Assembly (NCBI GenBank): GCA_934154805.1
Contig: CAKPGM010000003.1
Location: forward strand, 42,224 to 106,223
Source: an uncultured Clostridia bacterium
GTDB taxonomy: Bacteria > Bacillota > Clostridia > TANB77 > CAG-508
Direction of reading: 5' to 3'
DNA length: 64,000 nt
Shown here: one piece after another, positions 51,201-59,284 of the stretch
Layout of the letters: each line of letters opens with the position of its first letter
Numbering within the stretch: the stretch's first letter is position 1
Notes under the pieces: generated by a model
What the model was told of the DNA's origin: nothing
Seen by the model: the letters and a program-made list of their open reading frames with translations, nothing else
The model's database searches: none
Program-made: the position numbers and the translations under genes

Positions 51201-54104
51201 ATGAAAAGACTAAAGAACGATAAAGGAATAACAATTATAGCATTAGTAGTTACGATTGTGGTTATTTTGATTTTGGCAGGAATAACAGTATCCACATTAA
51301 CGGGCTCAAATGGAATACTTTCGCAAACACAAAAAGAAAAAGATGAAATAGCTGAAAAATCTAATTATGTAGAAAATAAGATTTCAAAATACGAAGAAGA
51401 ACTTTCAAAATCTTCTCCAGATATAGATTTAAAAAAAGAATCTGGAACAAATTATATAAAAATATATGATGTGACTGTGAAAAATTATACTGGAAATGTT
51501 GATAATTACGAGTATTATATAAAGAAGAACGAAGAGAGCAAAGATATGTATAAGAAAGTAACTCCAGATGATATAAAGGAAATGATGGAAAGTGGACTGA
51601 TTCACGATACTTTATATGACGTAAAAATAATTGCTAAAAATGGAGAAGAACAAGTATTATCAAGGTATACTACAATAAAAACTAAAGAATTAGTATGTGC
51701 AAATTTAATAATGAAAACAGAAGATAATCAAAATTACACGCAAGATGTATGGACAAATAAAAACATAACAACATCATTAGAGCAAAGAGAAGATGGAACA
51801 ACAAGTTCATATGCGAGTATAGAAGGATCAGCACAGACGATAAACTCAACAAATTCTGATAGTCTAGTGAGTATGTCTGGAATAACGCAAATAAGAGTAC
51901 AGACAACAGATGGAATAAATACAGTAAGTAAAGATTATAAACTAAAGATAGATAGAATGGCACCAACATTAACAATAAAATCAAAAGGAATAGCAGATCA
52001 ATATCCAGAAACACTAACGTTGCAAGTAAAAGAGAATGAAGTACAAATAGATTATATAGAATTACCAAATGGAACAAGAATACAAGGAGAAGGTAAGAAT
52101 ATATTTACGACAACATATAACGTAACAAAAAATGGACCAATAACTTGTAAAGTTGCGGACACATTTGGAAACGAAAGAGAGCAAACATTCCAAGTGGAGA
52201 ATGTAATAAATTTTGAAACAGAATGGACTATAGCAGAAGCAAATACAGAAATATATATTCCAATAATAGGAAATGTAGATGTGTATATAGATTATGGAGA
52301 TGGAACAAAGGAAGACGTAACAAGCAATAATCCAACACACATATATGCAAATGAAGGAACATATACGATGAAAATATCCGGTAAATGCAATGAATGGGGA
52401 ATATCATATATACAGGAAAAAGATGAGAAGTATAATGAGTATTATGCAAAAGTTGTAAAGAATCTAACAGGTATAAAGAAATGGGGATGCTTAGAAAACT
52501 CATATTATGGATTTTTTGACTGCTCAAATATTGTTAGCACAATTCCAGAACCACATCAACAAAGTTTAAAAAATATAACTACATTTAACTCAACCTTTTA
52601 TAATTGTCAAGGGCTATATGGAAGCATACCAGCAAACTTATTTACGAGTTCTACGAAGATAAAGAGTCTATATAGAACATTCTATAATTGTAAAGGATTA
52701 GATGGCAATATATCAGAAGGATTATTAGATAATTGCACTCTGACAACGAACATAGCTGGGACTTTTTATGGATGTGAGAAACTGACAGGAAGTATACCAG
52801 AAGATTTATTTAAAAATTGTAAAGAAGTAACCACATTTGCAGGTGTATTTTCAGGTTGCAAAAATTTGACGGGAGTGATACCGGAAAAATTGTTTGATAA
52901 TAATACAAAAGTAGTAGATTTGTCCCAAGTATTTGCAGGGTGTTCAAACTTGACGGGAACAATACCAGAAAATTTATTTGAATATTGCACCAATGTAACT
53001 AATTTTGCTAGAACTTTTAGTAATTGTGGAAATTTAACGGGAAATATACCTCAACATTTATTCAAAAATTGCGCTGAGGTTACAAATTTTTTTGGAACAT
53101 TTCAAGAATGTACTGAATTGACAGGAGAGATACCGGAGAATCTCTTTTCAAGTTGTACAAAATCAAGAAACTTCAATAATACTTTTTATGGATGTTCAAG
53201 CTTAACAGGAGGAATACCAGAAAAATTATTTGCAAATTGTTCAAATATAACATCTGCTATCTGTACTTTTAGAAGATGCACTAATCTAACAGGAGAACTT
53301 CCTAAAGCGCTATTAGCAAACTGCAAAGAGCTAACCGATGTAAGAATGTTATTTATGGAATGTAGTAATTTAACAGGAAATATATCAGAGGATTTATTTA
53401 AAGAAGCCACTAAAATTAGTAGTTTTGCAGGAGTGTTTAGTGGATGTAATAAATTAACAGGAGAAATACCTGAAAAATTATTTTCTAACAATACAAATGC
53501 AACAAGCTTTGACAATTGTTTTTTTGGATGTGAAAATTTGACGGGAAATATACCTGAAAATATATTCAAAGGTCTTAAGAATGTAACAAGTTTTAAAATG
53601 TGTTTCTTTAATTGTGAAAATCTAACAGGAAAAATATCAGAAAAATTATTTGAAGATTGTATAAATGTAACTGATTTTTCAAATATGTTTTTTGGATGTA
53701 ATAATTTGGAGGGTAGTATACCGGAAAATTTATTTGCAAATTGTCAGAAAGCAACAAATTTCAGTAAAACATTTGCTTTTTGTATTAGAATTACAGGAAC
53801 TATACCGGAAAAACTATTTGCAAATTGTCCTGACGCAATTGACTTTAATGGCACTTTTTGTGGATGTAGTAATTTGACAGGAAAGATACCAGAAAAATTG
53901 TTTGAAAACTGTGAAAATGCTCAAATATTTGGAACAAAAGAAAGGACGGATTCGGGGCAAGAAGGAACTTTTAGAAATTGTATTTCATTAACCGGAATGG
54001 CGCCAGAATTATGGAATAATAACAATGTAACAGCTTCATATAGTTGTTTCTATGGATGTACAAATCTAAGTAATTATAACGAAATACCAGATAACTGGAA
54101 ATAA
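51201..54104 (+). CDS. Giant prepilin-like BspA/DUF285-repeat surface protein
   Basis: A 967-residue paralogue of the protein at 18460. The leader DKGITIIALVVTIVVILILA is the same type. A coiled stretch, beta domains and a PKD-like unit (VYIDYGDGTKEDVT, THIYANEGTYTMKI) follow. About twenty BspA-type repeats of the form NLTGxIPExLFxNCxxVTxFxxxFxGC then run from about residue 440 to the end. Repeat number is larger than in the paralogue. The start at 51201 follows AAGAGGAGAAAATTT; the upstream in-frame ATG at 51168 has no binding site. Its inverton promoter faces away, so it is probably silent in most sequenced cells. It is likely an adhesin. Confidence 0.83.
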   Translation: MKRLKNDKGITIIALVVTIVVILILAGITVSTLTGSNGILSQTQKEKDEIAEKSNYVENKISKYEEELSKSSPDIDLKKESGTNYIKIYDVTVKNYTGNVDNYEYYIKKNEESKDMYKKVTPDDIKEMMESGLIHDTLYDVKIIAKNGEEQVLSRYTTIKTKELVCANLIMKTEDNQNYTQDVWTNKNITTSLEQREDGTTSSYASIEGSAQTINSTNSDSLVSMSGITQIRVQTTDGINTVSKDYKLKIDRMAPTLTIKSKGIADQYPETLTLQVKENEVQIDYIELPNGTRIQGEGKNIFTTTYNVTKNGPITCKVADTFGNEREQTFQVENVINFETEWTIAEANTEIYIPIIGNVDVYIDYGDGTKEDVTSNNPTHIYANEGTYTMKISGKCNEWGISYIQEKDEKYNEYYAKVVKNLTGIKKWGCLENSYYGFFDCSNIVSTIPEPHQQSLKNITTFNSTFYNCQGLYGSIPANLFTSSTKIKSLYRTFYNCKGLDGNISEGLLDNCTLTTNIAGTFYGCEKLTGSIPEDLFKNCKEVTTFAGVFSGCKNLTGVIPEKLFDNNTKVVDLSQVFAGCSNLTGTIPENLFEYCTNVTNFARTFSNCGNLTGNIPQHLFKNCAEVTNFFGTFQECTELTGEIPENLFSSCTKSRNFNNTFYGCSSLTGGIPEKLFANCSNITSAICTFRRCTNLTGELPKALLANCKELTDVRMLFMECSNLTGNISEDLFKEATKISSFAGVFSGCNKLTGEIPEKLFSNNTNATSFDNCFFGCENLTGNIPENIFKGLKNVTSFKMCFFNCENLTGKISEKLFEDCINVTDFSNMFFGCNNLEGSIPENLFANCQKATNFSKTFAFCIRITGTIPEKLFANCPDAIDFNGTFCGCSNLTGKIPEKLFENCENAQIFGTKERTDSGQEGTFRNCISLTGMAPELWNNNNVTASYSCFYGCTNLSNYNEIPDNWK

Positions 54105-54110
54105 ACAAAT

Positions 54111-54140
54111 TATCAACCTTAGCTCTTGCTAAGGTTGATA
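54111..54140. terminator. Bidirectional terminator between the BspA-repeat gene and the U32 peptidase
   Basis: TATCAACCTTAGC-TCTT-GCTAAGGTTGATA, a perfect 13-bp stem between convergent genes. Confidence 0.8.
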
Positions 54141-54153
54141 TTATATATAGATA

Positions 54154-56607
54154 TTAAATTTCTTTATTTAGGTTACCATTGGTATAATCTGAACCTTCTA
54201 GTTTCTTTCCAGATTTTACAACACTTATAATATTATTTATTTCATCAATATTTTCATCTAAAATATTAATTCTAACAGAAGATATAGAAAAATCTGAAGT
54301 ATTAATAGAAGTTATTTTGCTATTATAAATAGATGTTACTGTTTGAATATTATCAGGCATCACTCTGAAAGTAAAACCTAAACGATCTTTCAAGTAATAA
54401 GTATTACCATTCACGCATCTCATTTCACATTCTGGGTAACATTTATTACTCTTTCCTAAAAGACAATAAGATGAATTCATCAACACAGTTCTACCATAAG
54501 CAATTAATTCGACAGGTAGGCAACTATTAGAACAAAGATTATCTAAAATGTTTTTATTAAGTTCAACTGATGGAGTAACAATGTCAACACCAAGTTTCTT
54601 TAGATTTTCAATAGAGAAACTATTAAAAACATTCATTGTATAATTTGCAACAAAAGAGTATTTATCAATATATTTTTCTAAAAACTTAAAATCGGCAATA
54701 TTGGAAACTACAAAACCTTTAATAGTAAACTCCTGCAAAACATTTTCTAAAACATTTAATAATAAATTTTTGTAGTTAGGCTTTAGAATTGTAGGCATAT
54801 ATACAAACATATTAAATCTATTAGACAAGTTGTGTAATGTTTCAGAGAACTGTTTGTTATTAAAATATTTTAATGGTATGTAGATATTGTCTATATTATT
54901 AAGCTTTGAATAGTCATATTTTAAATTAATATTTTCAAGCAATAAACTTATTTTTCTAGTAGATGTTTCGCAAGGAGTGGCTAGTTTAGTAGCTAAATTT
55001 AATGTTTTAGTTCTTCCTTTAGCAAAATTATCTAACATTTTTGCTTCAAGCATAGAAATTGCATTTCTTCTTAAATCGTTTATTGCACTAATACTTGGAA
55101 TATGTAAGTTTTCATCTAATTCTATCTTGAATGAAGATAAAGTAAAAGGCGTATTTCCAAGCTTTGCTAATTGAGTATGTAATCTTTCTGGATCAATAGG
55201 AGAAGATATAGAGTCCTCTGGCAATATGTCGGATTTATACTCAATAGAAATATTATTATAAAATGGTAAACAATTAGCTGAAAGCTTTATAGTAATAGGC
55301 TTATTCTTTTTTACTTTAAGGGTGCAAGCAATAGGAATCTTTTTTATTTCAGTACCTTTAGCAAAACTATTCTTGCAAGAATTAAATAAATCTTTGCTAG
55401 ATAGTTTATAAACTCTAGCTCCGGGACGAATATTGCCTTTCATTCTACCCAACTTTACAATTGTTCCAACTGATGCACATTTTAAATTAGTATTTTTATT
55501 CATAAGCTCGGAAATAGTATATTTACCAGTTTCACCTTCAATTGCAATAGTATCTCCAATGCAAACGGACTCATTCAACTTTAATGTAATATGGCCTTTA
55601 TTTGAATTATAATTAGAAACATTACCTAAAAATAATCCAATATTATTAGACTTTTCTTTATAAATTAAATCTTGATTAGGTTCAGAAAGCAGATGACCAG
55701 AAGAGAAGCCTCCTCTATTAAACACCTGTAACAAATCTTTTTTATCTGATTCATCAATAACATATTCTTTGCCTAATAATGCTAAATCGATATACTTTCT
55801 ATAAACCCTAGTAACAGTGGCAACATATTCTGGAGTCTTCATTCGACCTTCAATTTTAAATGAATTTACACCGAGTTTTACAAGTCGAGGTAGAAGTTCT
55901 AAGGAACATAAATCTCTAGGACTCAATAAGTAACCATCATCAACTATTTTTGTTTTACCAGAATGATTTTCTAAAAGCTTATAAGGAAGCCTACAAGGTT
56001 GAGCACATTTTCCTCTGTTACCAGAACGGCCTCCTACTAAACTAGAAAATAGACACTGACCAGAATATGATATACAAAGAGCACCGTGTATAAACATTTC
56101 TAAATCAACTTTACAATTATTTCTAATATATTCAATTTCATTAATAGGAACCTCTCTTGACAAAACAACTCTTGAAAAGCCAAGTTTTTCAAGCTCTAAT
56201 ACACCTTCCAAGTTATGCACAGACATTTGAGTACTTGCGTGAACTTCAAGATTAGGAAAGTGGTCAATCAAAAATTTTGCAAATCCTAAATCTTGAACAA
56301 TAATAGCATCTATTCCAAACTCATAAGCACATTTTGCAATATTTATAGCTTCATCAAATTCAGCGTCTGTTAAAAGAGTATTTAAAGTAAGATTGGTTTT
56401 TACATTTCTAACTTTACAATATCTAATGACCTGTTTTAATTCTTCTAAATCAAAATTCTTGGCACTGGCTCTAGCACTAAACATATTAGTACCAAAATAA
56501 ATACAATCAGCACCATTCTGAACACCTGCTCTAACACAATCAAAATCACCGGCAGGAACAAGTAATTCTGGAATTACTTCATTTTTCATATCAATTAATT
56601 GATCCAT
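54154..56607 (-). CDS. U32-family peptidase-like protein with C-terminal DUF3656-type region
   Basis: An 817-residue protein. The N-terminal U32 domain starts PELLVPAGDFDCVRAGVQNGADCIYFG and contains EMFIHGALCISYSGQCLFSSLVGGRSGNRGKCAQPCR, the U32 signature with its cysteine cluster. SFKIEGRMKTPEYVATVTRVYRKYID follows, and a long C-terminal part resembles DUF3656. A second cysteine set (CYPECEMRC) lies near the C-terminus. U32 proteins of this type (RlhA/TrhP-like) hydroxylate RNA bases rather than act as collagenases in the cases studied, so the peptidase name is historical. The start at 56607 follows GAAAGGATTTTTT. Confidence 0.85.
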   Translation of the reverse strand: MDQLIDMKNEVIPELLVPAGDFDCVRAGVQNGADCIYFGTNMFSARASAKNFDLEELKQVIRYCKVRNVKTNLTLNTLLTDAEFDEAINIAKCAYEFGIDAIIVQDLGFAKFLIDHFPNLEVHASTQMSVHNLEGVLELEKLGFSRVVLSREVPINEIEYIRNNCKVDLEMFIHGALCISYSGQCLFSSLVGGRSGNRGKCAQPCRLPYKLLENHSGKTKIVDDGYLLSPRDLCSLELLPRLVKLGVNSFKIEGRMKTPEYVATVTRVYRKYIDLALLGKEYVIDESDKKDLLQVFNRGGFSSGHLLSEPNQDLIYKEKSNNIGLFLGNVSNYNSNKGHITLKLNESVCIGDTIAIEGETGKYTISELMNKNTNLKCASVGTIVKLGRMKGNIRPGARVYKLSSKDLFNSCKNSFAKGTEIKKIPIACTLKVKKNKPITIKLSANCLPFYNNISIEYKSDILPEDSISSPIDPERLHTQLAKLGNTPFTLSSFKIELDENLHIPSISAINDLRRNAISMLEAKMLDNFAKGRTKTLNLATKLATPCETSTRKISLLLENINLKYDYSKLNNIDNIYIPLKYFNNKQFSETLHNLSNRFNMFVYMPTILKPNYKNLLLNVLENVLQEFTIKGFVVSNIADFKFLEKYIDKYSFVANYTMNVFNSFSIENLKKLGVDIVTPSVELNKNILDNLCSNSCLPVELIAYGRTVLMNSSYCLLGKSNKCYPECEMRCVNGNTYYLKDRLGFTFRVMPDNIQTVTSIYNSKITSINTSDFSISSVRINILDENIDEINNIISVVKSGKKLEGSDYTNGNLNKEI

Positions 56608-56701
56608 AAAAAATCCTTTCAATTTGTAATCTATATATATTGTAACACACTTTTGCAAAAAAACATACTATATAATATATAATTAAAAAGGAGGAAGGAA
56701 A

Positions 56702-56890
56702 ATGCAAGACGATAGAAACTGTGGCTGCGGATGTGATGACGCTCCAAGAGGAAATTGTGGATGCGGAAATAATGGACCATTCGGTGGATTATTTGGCGGA
56801 AACAACGGTTGCTGTGGAGATAGTGGAATCCTATTCTTTATCATAATATTCTTACTATTATTTACTAACTGTGGATGCTGCAATAGATAA
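56702..56890 (+). CDS. Small Cys/Gly-rich protein with one membrane helix
   Basis: Not recognised. It has 62 residues. The first 38 are cysteine/glycine/asparagine-rich with CGCGCDD, GNCGCGNNG and GGNNGCCGDSG. A hydrophobic helix (about 40-55) and a CGCC ending follow. It looks like short spore-coat or envelope proteins of the YjcZ/CotJ kind in composition only. The ten cysteines suggest metal binding or disulfide cross-linking. The AAAGGAGGAAGG site is excellent and a terminator follows, so it is probably well expressed. Confidence 0.7.
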   Translation: MQDDRNCGCGCDDAPRGNCGCGNNGPFGGLFGGNNGCCGDSGILFFIIIFLLLFTNCGCCNR

Positions 56891-56900
56891 TAATACATTA

Positions 56901-56940
56901 AAAAATGCAAGTCTGTTATAATTACAGATTTGCATTTTTT
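56901..56940 (+). terminator. Terminator after the Cys-rich gene
   Basis: AAAAATGCAAGTCTGT pairs with ACAGATTTGCATTTTT across a TATAATT loop. Confidence 0.85.
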
Positions 56941-56966
56941 ATGAGAAATAAATCTTTAATTACATA

Positions 56967-56995
56967 TTTACAAAAACAAAAAAAGATATTATAAT
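56967..56995 (+). promoter_or_regulatory. Promoter of tRNA-Thr
   Basis: TTTACA (56967-56972), 17 bases and TATAAT (56990-56995), 14 bases before the tRNA. Confidence 0.65.
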
Positions 56996-57008
56996 AAATA
57001 CAACATTT

Positions 57009-57084
57009 GCCACTATAGCTCAGTTGGTAGAGCAACGGATTCGTAACCCGTAGGTCAGCAGTTCGATTCTGCTTAGTGGCTCCA
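57009..57084 (+). tRNA. tRNA-Thr (anticodon CGT)
   Basis: Complete cloverleaf. The acceptor stem is GCCACTA/TAGTGGC with discriminator T. The D arm is AGCTCAGTTGG, the anticodon loop is TTCGTAA with anticodon CGT, and the T arm is CAGTTCGATTCTG. The 3' CCA is encoded. The lowest anticodon-stem pair is an A-C mismatch. The 229-residue protein gene follows 31 bases later without a terminator, so read-through is possible. Confidence 0.93.
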
Positions 57085-57115
57085 TAAAAAATATAAGTAA
57101 AACGGGAGAAAAAGT

Positions 57116-57805
57116 ATGGGAATATTTAATAGATTAAAAAGATTAATGGCTCCACAAGAACAAACGCAAGAAGAAAGAAAAAACATTTATGAGGAATTAG
57201 GATTAGTACAACCATTTACTGTATTAGCAGGTGGACAATTTAATTCGTTTATCGGCGAGCTATCGGAAAATAAGAATGGAAGATTACATCAAACAGAACA
57301 AGAAGCACTTGAAGAACTATGGAATGTGGCAGGAATTGACTTAGGTGGTACAGGAAACAATCTTTGGAACCTAAAAAAGGGTACATTTGAATTATATAAT
57401 AAAGATGGAATTATAATAAGCTATGAAAAGAAAGATGCAGAAGTAAAAGATAAATACTCTAGTGATAATGCAAGAACGAATTTGGTATATACGTCTAAAG
57501 ATGGTAATTTTGTTATTAACCAGAATGATAGAAATCAGAAAGTGTTTTTAGTTTATGTTTCAGAAGATATAACAGAAAGATTACTAATGGCATTAAGAGA
57601 AGCGGAAATAGAAGCTTTAGACTTAGATGTTGAAAGAACACAAGGCGAAGATAGAGTAAGTATGCCAAGTAGAAACGAGCATCGAGCAATTGAAACAAAA
57701 AAGGAACCAAGTATTCAAGAAAAGTATAGAGTTGAAGGAATTAAAAATGAACCAAGGAATATAACTAACAATACACTTAGTAAAGATGATGATGGAGGAA
57801 GATAA
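57116..57805 (+). CDS. Hypothetical protein, 229 residues
   Basis: Not recognised. It is a soluble, highly charged protein. The segment VQPFTVLAGGQFNSFIGELSE and the aromatic WNVAGIDLGGTGNNLWNLKKG, with FVINQNDRNQKVFLVYV, suggest a globular alpha/beta domain of about 150 residues. The last 70 residues are charged and probably disordered. It stops one base before the HIT gene start, so the two are co-transcribed. No function can be assigned. Confidence 0.7.
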   Translation: MGIFNRLKRLMAPQEQTQEERKNIYEELGLVQPFTVLAGGQFNSFIGELSENKNGRLHQTEQEALEELWNVAGIDLGGTGNNLWNLKKGTFELYNKDGIIISYEKKDAEVKDKYSSDNARTNLVYTSKDGNFVINQNDRNQKVFLVYVSEDITERLLMALREAEIEALDLDVERTQGEDRVSMPSRNEHRAIETKKEPSIQEKYRVEGIKNEPRNITNNTLSKDDDGGR

Positions 57806-57806
57806 T

Positions 57807-58184
57807 ATGGAGAACTGTTTATTTTGTGAATGGAAAGATGAAAAAGAAAAAGTAATATTAGAAAATGAATATGCATTTGCTAGATTTGATGAATTTCCAG
57901 TAAGTAAGGGACATATCCTTTTTATGACTAAAAGACATGTTACAGACTTCTTTGGAACTACAGCAGAAGAGAAAAATGCAATATTTGAATTAATGGATCA
58001 AGCCAAGGCAATGCTAGATGAAAAATACCATCCGGATGGATATAACATAGGTATGAATTGTGGACAAGCAGCTGGGCAAAGTGTAATGCACGTACATGTT
58101 CATTTGATTCCAAGATATGACGGAGATGTTGAGAATCCTAGAGGTGGAATTAGAGGAGTAATTCCTAAAAAACAAAGTTATTAA
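57807..58184 (+). CDS. HIT-family nucleotide-binding protein
   Basis: A 125-residue HIT protein. It starts CLFCEWKDEKEKVILENEYAFARFD, contains GHILFMTKRHV, and has the histidine triad HVHVHLIPRY near residue 97. These proteins hydrolyse purine nucleoside phosphoramidates or dinucleotide tails (HinT/Fhit types). The start at 57807 uses the GATGGAGGAAG site within the end of the preceding gene; an in-frame ATG 21 bases earlier overlaps that site. Confidence 0.9.
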   Translation: MENCLFCEWKDEKEKVILENEYAFARFDEFPVSKGHILFMTKRHVTDFFGTTAEEKNAIFELMDQAKAMLDEKYHPDGYNIGMNCGQAAGQSVMHVHVHLIPRYDGDVENPRGGIRGVIPKKQSY

Positions 58185-58196
58185 TTATATAAACAT

Positions 58197-58231
58197 TAAC
58201 GAGATGATTGAGTATTCAAGCATCTCGTTAA
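58197..58231. terminator. Hairpin between the HIT gene and the small minus-strand gene
   Basis: TTAACGAGATG and CATCTCGTTAA form an 11-bp stem. It can serve both convergent genes, although neither side has a strong T-run. Confidence 0.65.
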
Positions 58232-58252
58232 TAATATATGCCTCTGTTTTAA

Positions 58253-58429
58253 TCAATGAAATATTATAAGTATAGATATTGCAAAATAGATTACAGCCAT
58301 AGCAATTAGTGAATAGCTTATTAAGTGATGAAAAATCACGTTAATAGTATAATCATATATCACGATGCCAATAACTGACAAAAGGCTGGAAACAATAATA
58401 CTTACTATAATTTCAGTAATCAAAAACAC
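58253..58429 (-). CDS. Tiny hydrophobic membrane protein (58 residues), unrecognised
   Basis: A GTG-started reading frame of 58 codons on the minus strand, too short for most gene callers. It encodes two strongly hydrophobic segments (about residues 3-24 and 31-57) separated by YDYT, with almost no charged residues. The binding site AAAGGAGG ends eight bases before the GTG and is nearly perfect. Upstream RNA can form either of two exclusive hairpins that hide or free this site. It resembles small toxin-like or regulatory membrane peptides in shape, but lacks the basic tail of known holin-like toxins. It is divergent from the GC-rich gene at 58743. Confidence 0.5.
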   Translation of the reverse strand: MFLITEIIVSIIVSSLLSVIGIVIYDYTINVIFHHLISYSLIAMAVIYFAISILIIFH

Positions 58430-58436
58430 AGAGAAG

Positions 58437-58468
58437 ACCTCCTTTCATTGATCGGAGGGGTGCCTCCG
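58437..58468 (-). promoter_or_regulatory. Alternative-hairpin leader of the 58-residue membrane protein
   Basis: On the minus strand CGGAGG (58468-58463) can pair with CCTCCG (58458-58453) across CACC. Alternatively CCTCC (58458-58454) can pair with the Shine-Dalgarno GGAGG (58442-58438). The two structures exclude each other. A weak upstream promoter is possible (TTGACA at 58535-58530 with TATTAT 15 bases on). Confidence 0.5.
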
Positions 58469-58626
58469 AAAAAATATAGTTATTTTCTCAAAGGCAAAAC
58501 ACTATTCAATAATATTATAATACGATACGTGTCAAAAATTAATAAAAATTAAAAATATTACCAATTAAACTTGAAAAAATTTCCAAATATTGACATACCT
58601 TTTACACTATCAGACAGATAGTAAAT

Positions 58627-58655
58627 TTGACTATTTTGGAAAATTATGGTATAAT
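58627..58655 (+). promoter_or_regulatory. Promoter of the GC-rich gene
   Basis: TTGACT (58627-58632), 17 bases and TATAAT (58650-58655) with an extended TGG. It is a near-consensus host-type promoter. Confidence 0.85.
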
Positions 58656-58661
58656 AAATAT

Positions 58662-58732
58662 GTAAACCATTAAGCAAAGACCTCCGTATTAGCTTTGCAC
58701 CATGGTTACAACATCAAAAAATTTTTAGGAGG
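58662..58732 (+). promoter_or_regulatory. Structured 5' leader of the GC-rich gene
   Basis: AACCAT (58665-58670) pairs with ATGGTT (58702-58707), and GCAAAG (58674-58679) pairs with CTTTGC (58693-58698). The apical loop carries CCTCC (58681-58685), complementary to GGAGG of the gene's AGGAGG site at 58727-58732. Loop-to-SD pairing could turn translation off. It matches no riboswitch class that I recognise. Confidence 0.5.
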
Positions 58733-58742
58733 AACAAAACAA

Positions 58743-59102
58743 GTGACTATCTATGTGGAGAACTACAAGGAGAAGATGGAAGAGCTTCTCCGGAACTCGA
58801 TCCGGGTGACGCCAAATACGATCCAGGTTTACCCGCAGTTCCATGCGGAAGACAAGGCCACGTTTGTCCCCGATCTGATCGATCAGTTTCCCAACTGCTA
58901 TTCGATCAACAACTCGACGGTTGCCTACGTCTTCGACAACGGCTTCTTTGTGACGCCGTATACCAGCAGCGTTGTCGAGACCCTGCGTGCCAACGGCTTC
59001 AAGTATGAGAACTTCTACGTTCCGTTCTCCAACTGGGACTATCCCAAGGAGCAGCAGAGGGAGTGGGAGAAGCTCGTGAAGAAGGCCTACGGCGAGGCGT
59101 AA
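58743..59102 (+). CDS. Unrecognised 119-residue protein of foreign base composition
   Basis: Not recognised. The reading frame from GTG 58743 to 59102 is about 53% G+C by hand count (192 of 360), against about 30% around it. It uses codons such as CTG, CCG, GGC and CGG that its neighbours avoid. AGGAGG lies 10 bases upstream. The protein is soluble and aromatic (YPQFHAEDKATF, DNGFFVTPYTSSVVE, YENFYVPFSNWDYPKEQQ) and mixed alpha/beta in appearance, with no signal peptide, membrane helix or cysteine pair. The promoter, leader and terminators around it are AT-rich and host-like. Recent horizontal acquisition of the coding part, or unusual codon selection for high expression, would explain this. 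Confidence 0.65.
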   Translation: MTIYVENYKEKMEELLRNSIRVTPNTIQVYPQFHAEDKATFVPDLIDQFPNCYSINNSTVAYVFDNGFFVTPYTSSVVETLRANGFKYENFYVPFSNWDYPKEQQREWEKLVKKAYGEA

Positions 59103-59126
59103 GCAAAATCCAGCAAATCGTCACTT

Positions 59127-59190
59127 TCAAAGATAAACAATGGTTATCTTTGAGCAAGAGAGTTAGCTTAGGCTGACTCTCTTGTTTTTT
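59127..59190 (+). terminator. Tandem hairpins ending the GC-rich gene transcript
   Basis: TCAAAGATAA/TTATCTTTGA (59127-59153), then CAAGAGAGT/ACTCTCTTG followed by TTTTTT (59155-59190). Confidence 0.85.
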
Positions 59191-59201
59191 ATTAAATGTA
59201 C

Positions 59202-59230
59202 TTGTAAATATAAAATCCTTTTGATATAAT
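59202..59230 (+). promoter_or_regulatory. Promoter of upp
   Basis: TTGTAA (59202-59207), 17 bases and TATAAT (59225-59230) with an extended TGA. Confidence 0.7.
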
Positions 59231-59284
59231 TGAAAAAATGTGTAAAATTGATTATCAATATTTACAGGGAAAGAGGTAAATTTT

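Noticed and set aside
52600..53930. CRISPR-like periodic repeats
   Set aside because: The ~75-base periodicity is the coding pattern of BspA-type protein repeats, with diverged copies and an uninterrupted frame.
58253..58429. Assignment of the 58-residue peptide as a known holin-like or Fst-type toxin
   Set aside because: It lacks the charged C-terminal tail and the sequence motifs of those families. Only the shape is similar.
58662..58732. Known riboswitch class upstream of the GC-rich gene
   Set aside because: The stems and loop do not show the conserved nucleotides of any class that I can recall, so it is listed only as a structured leader.
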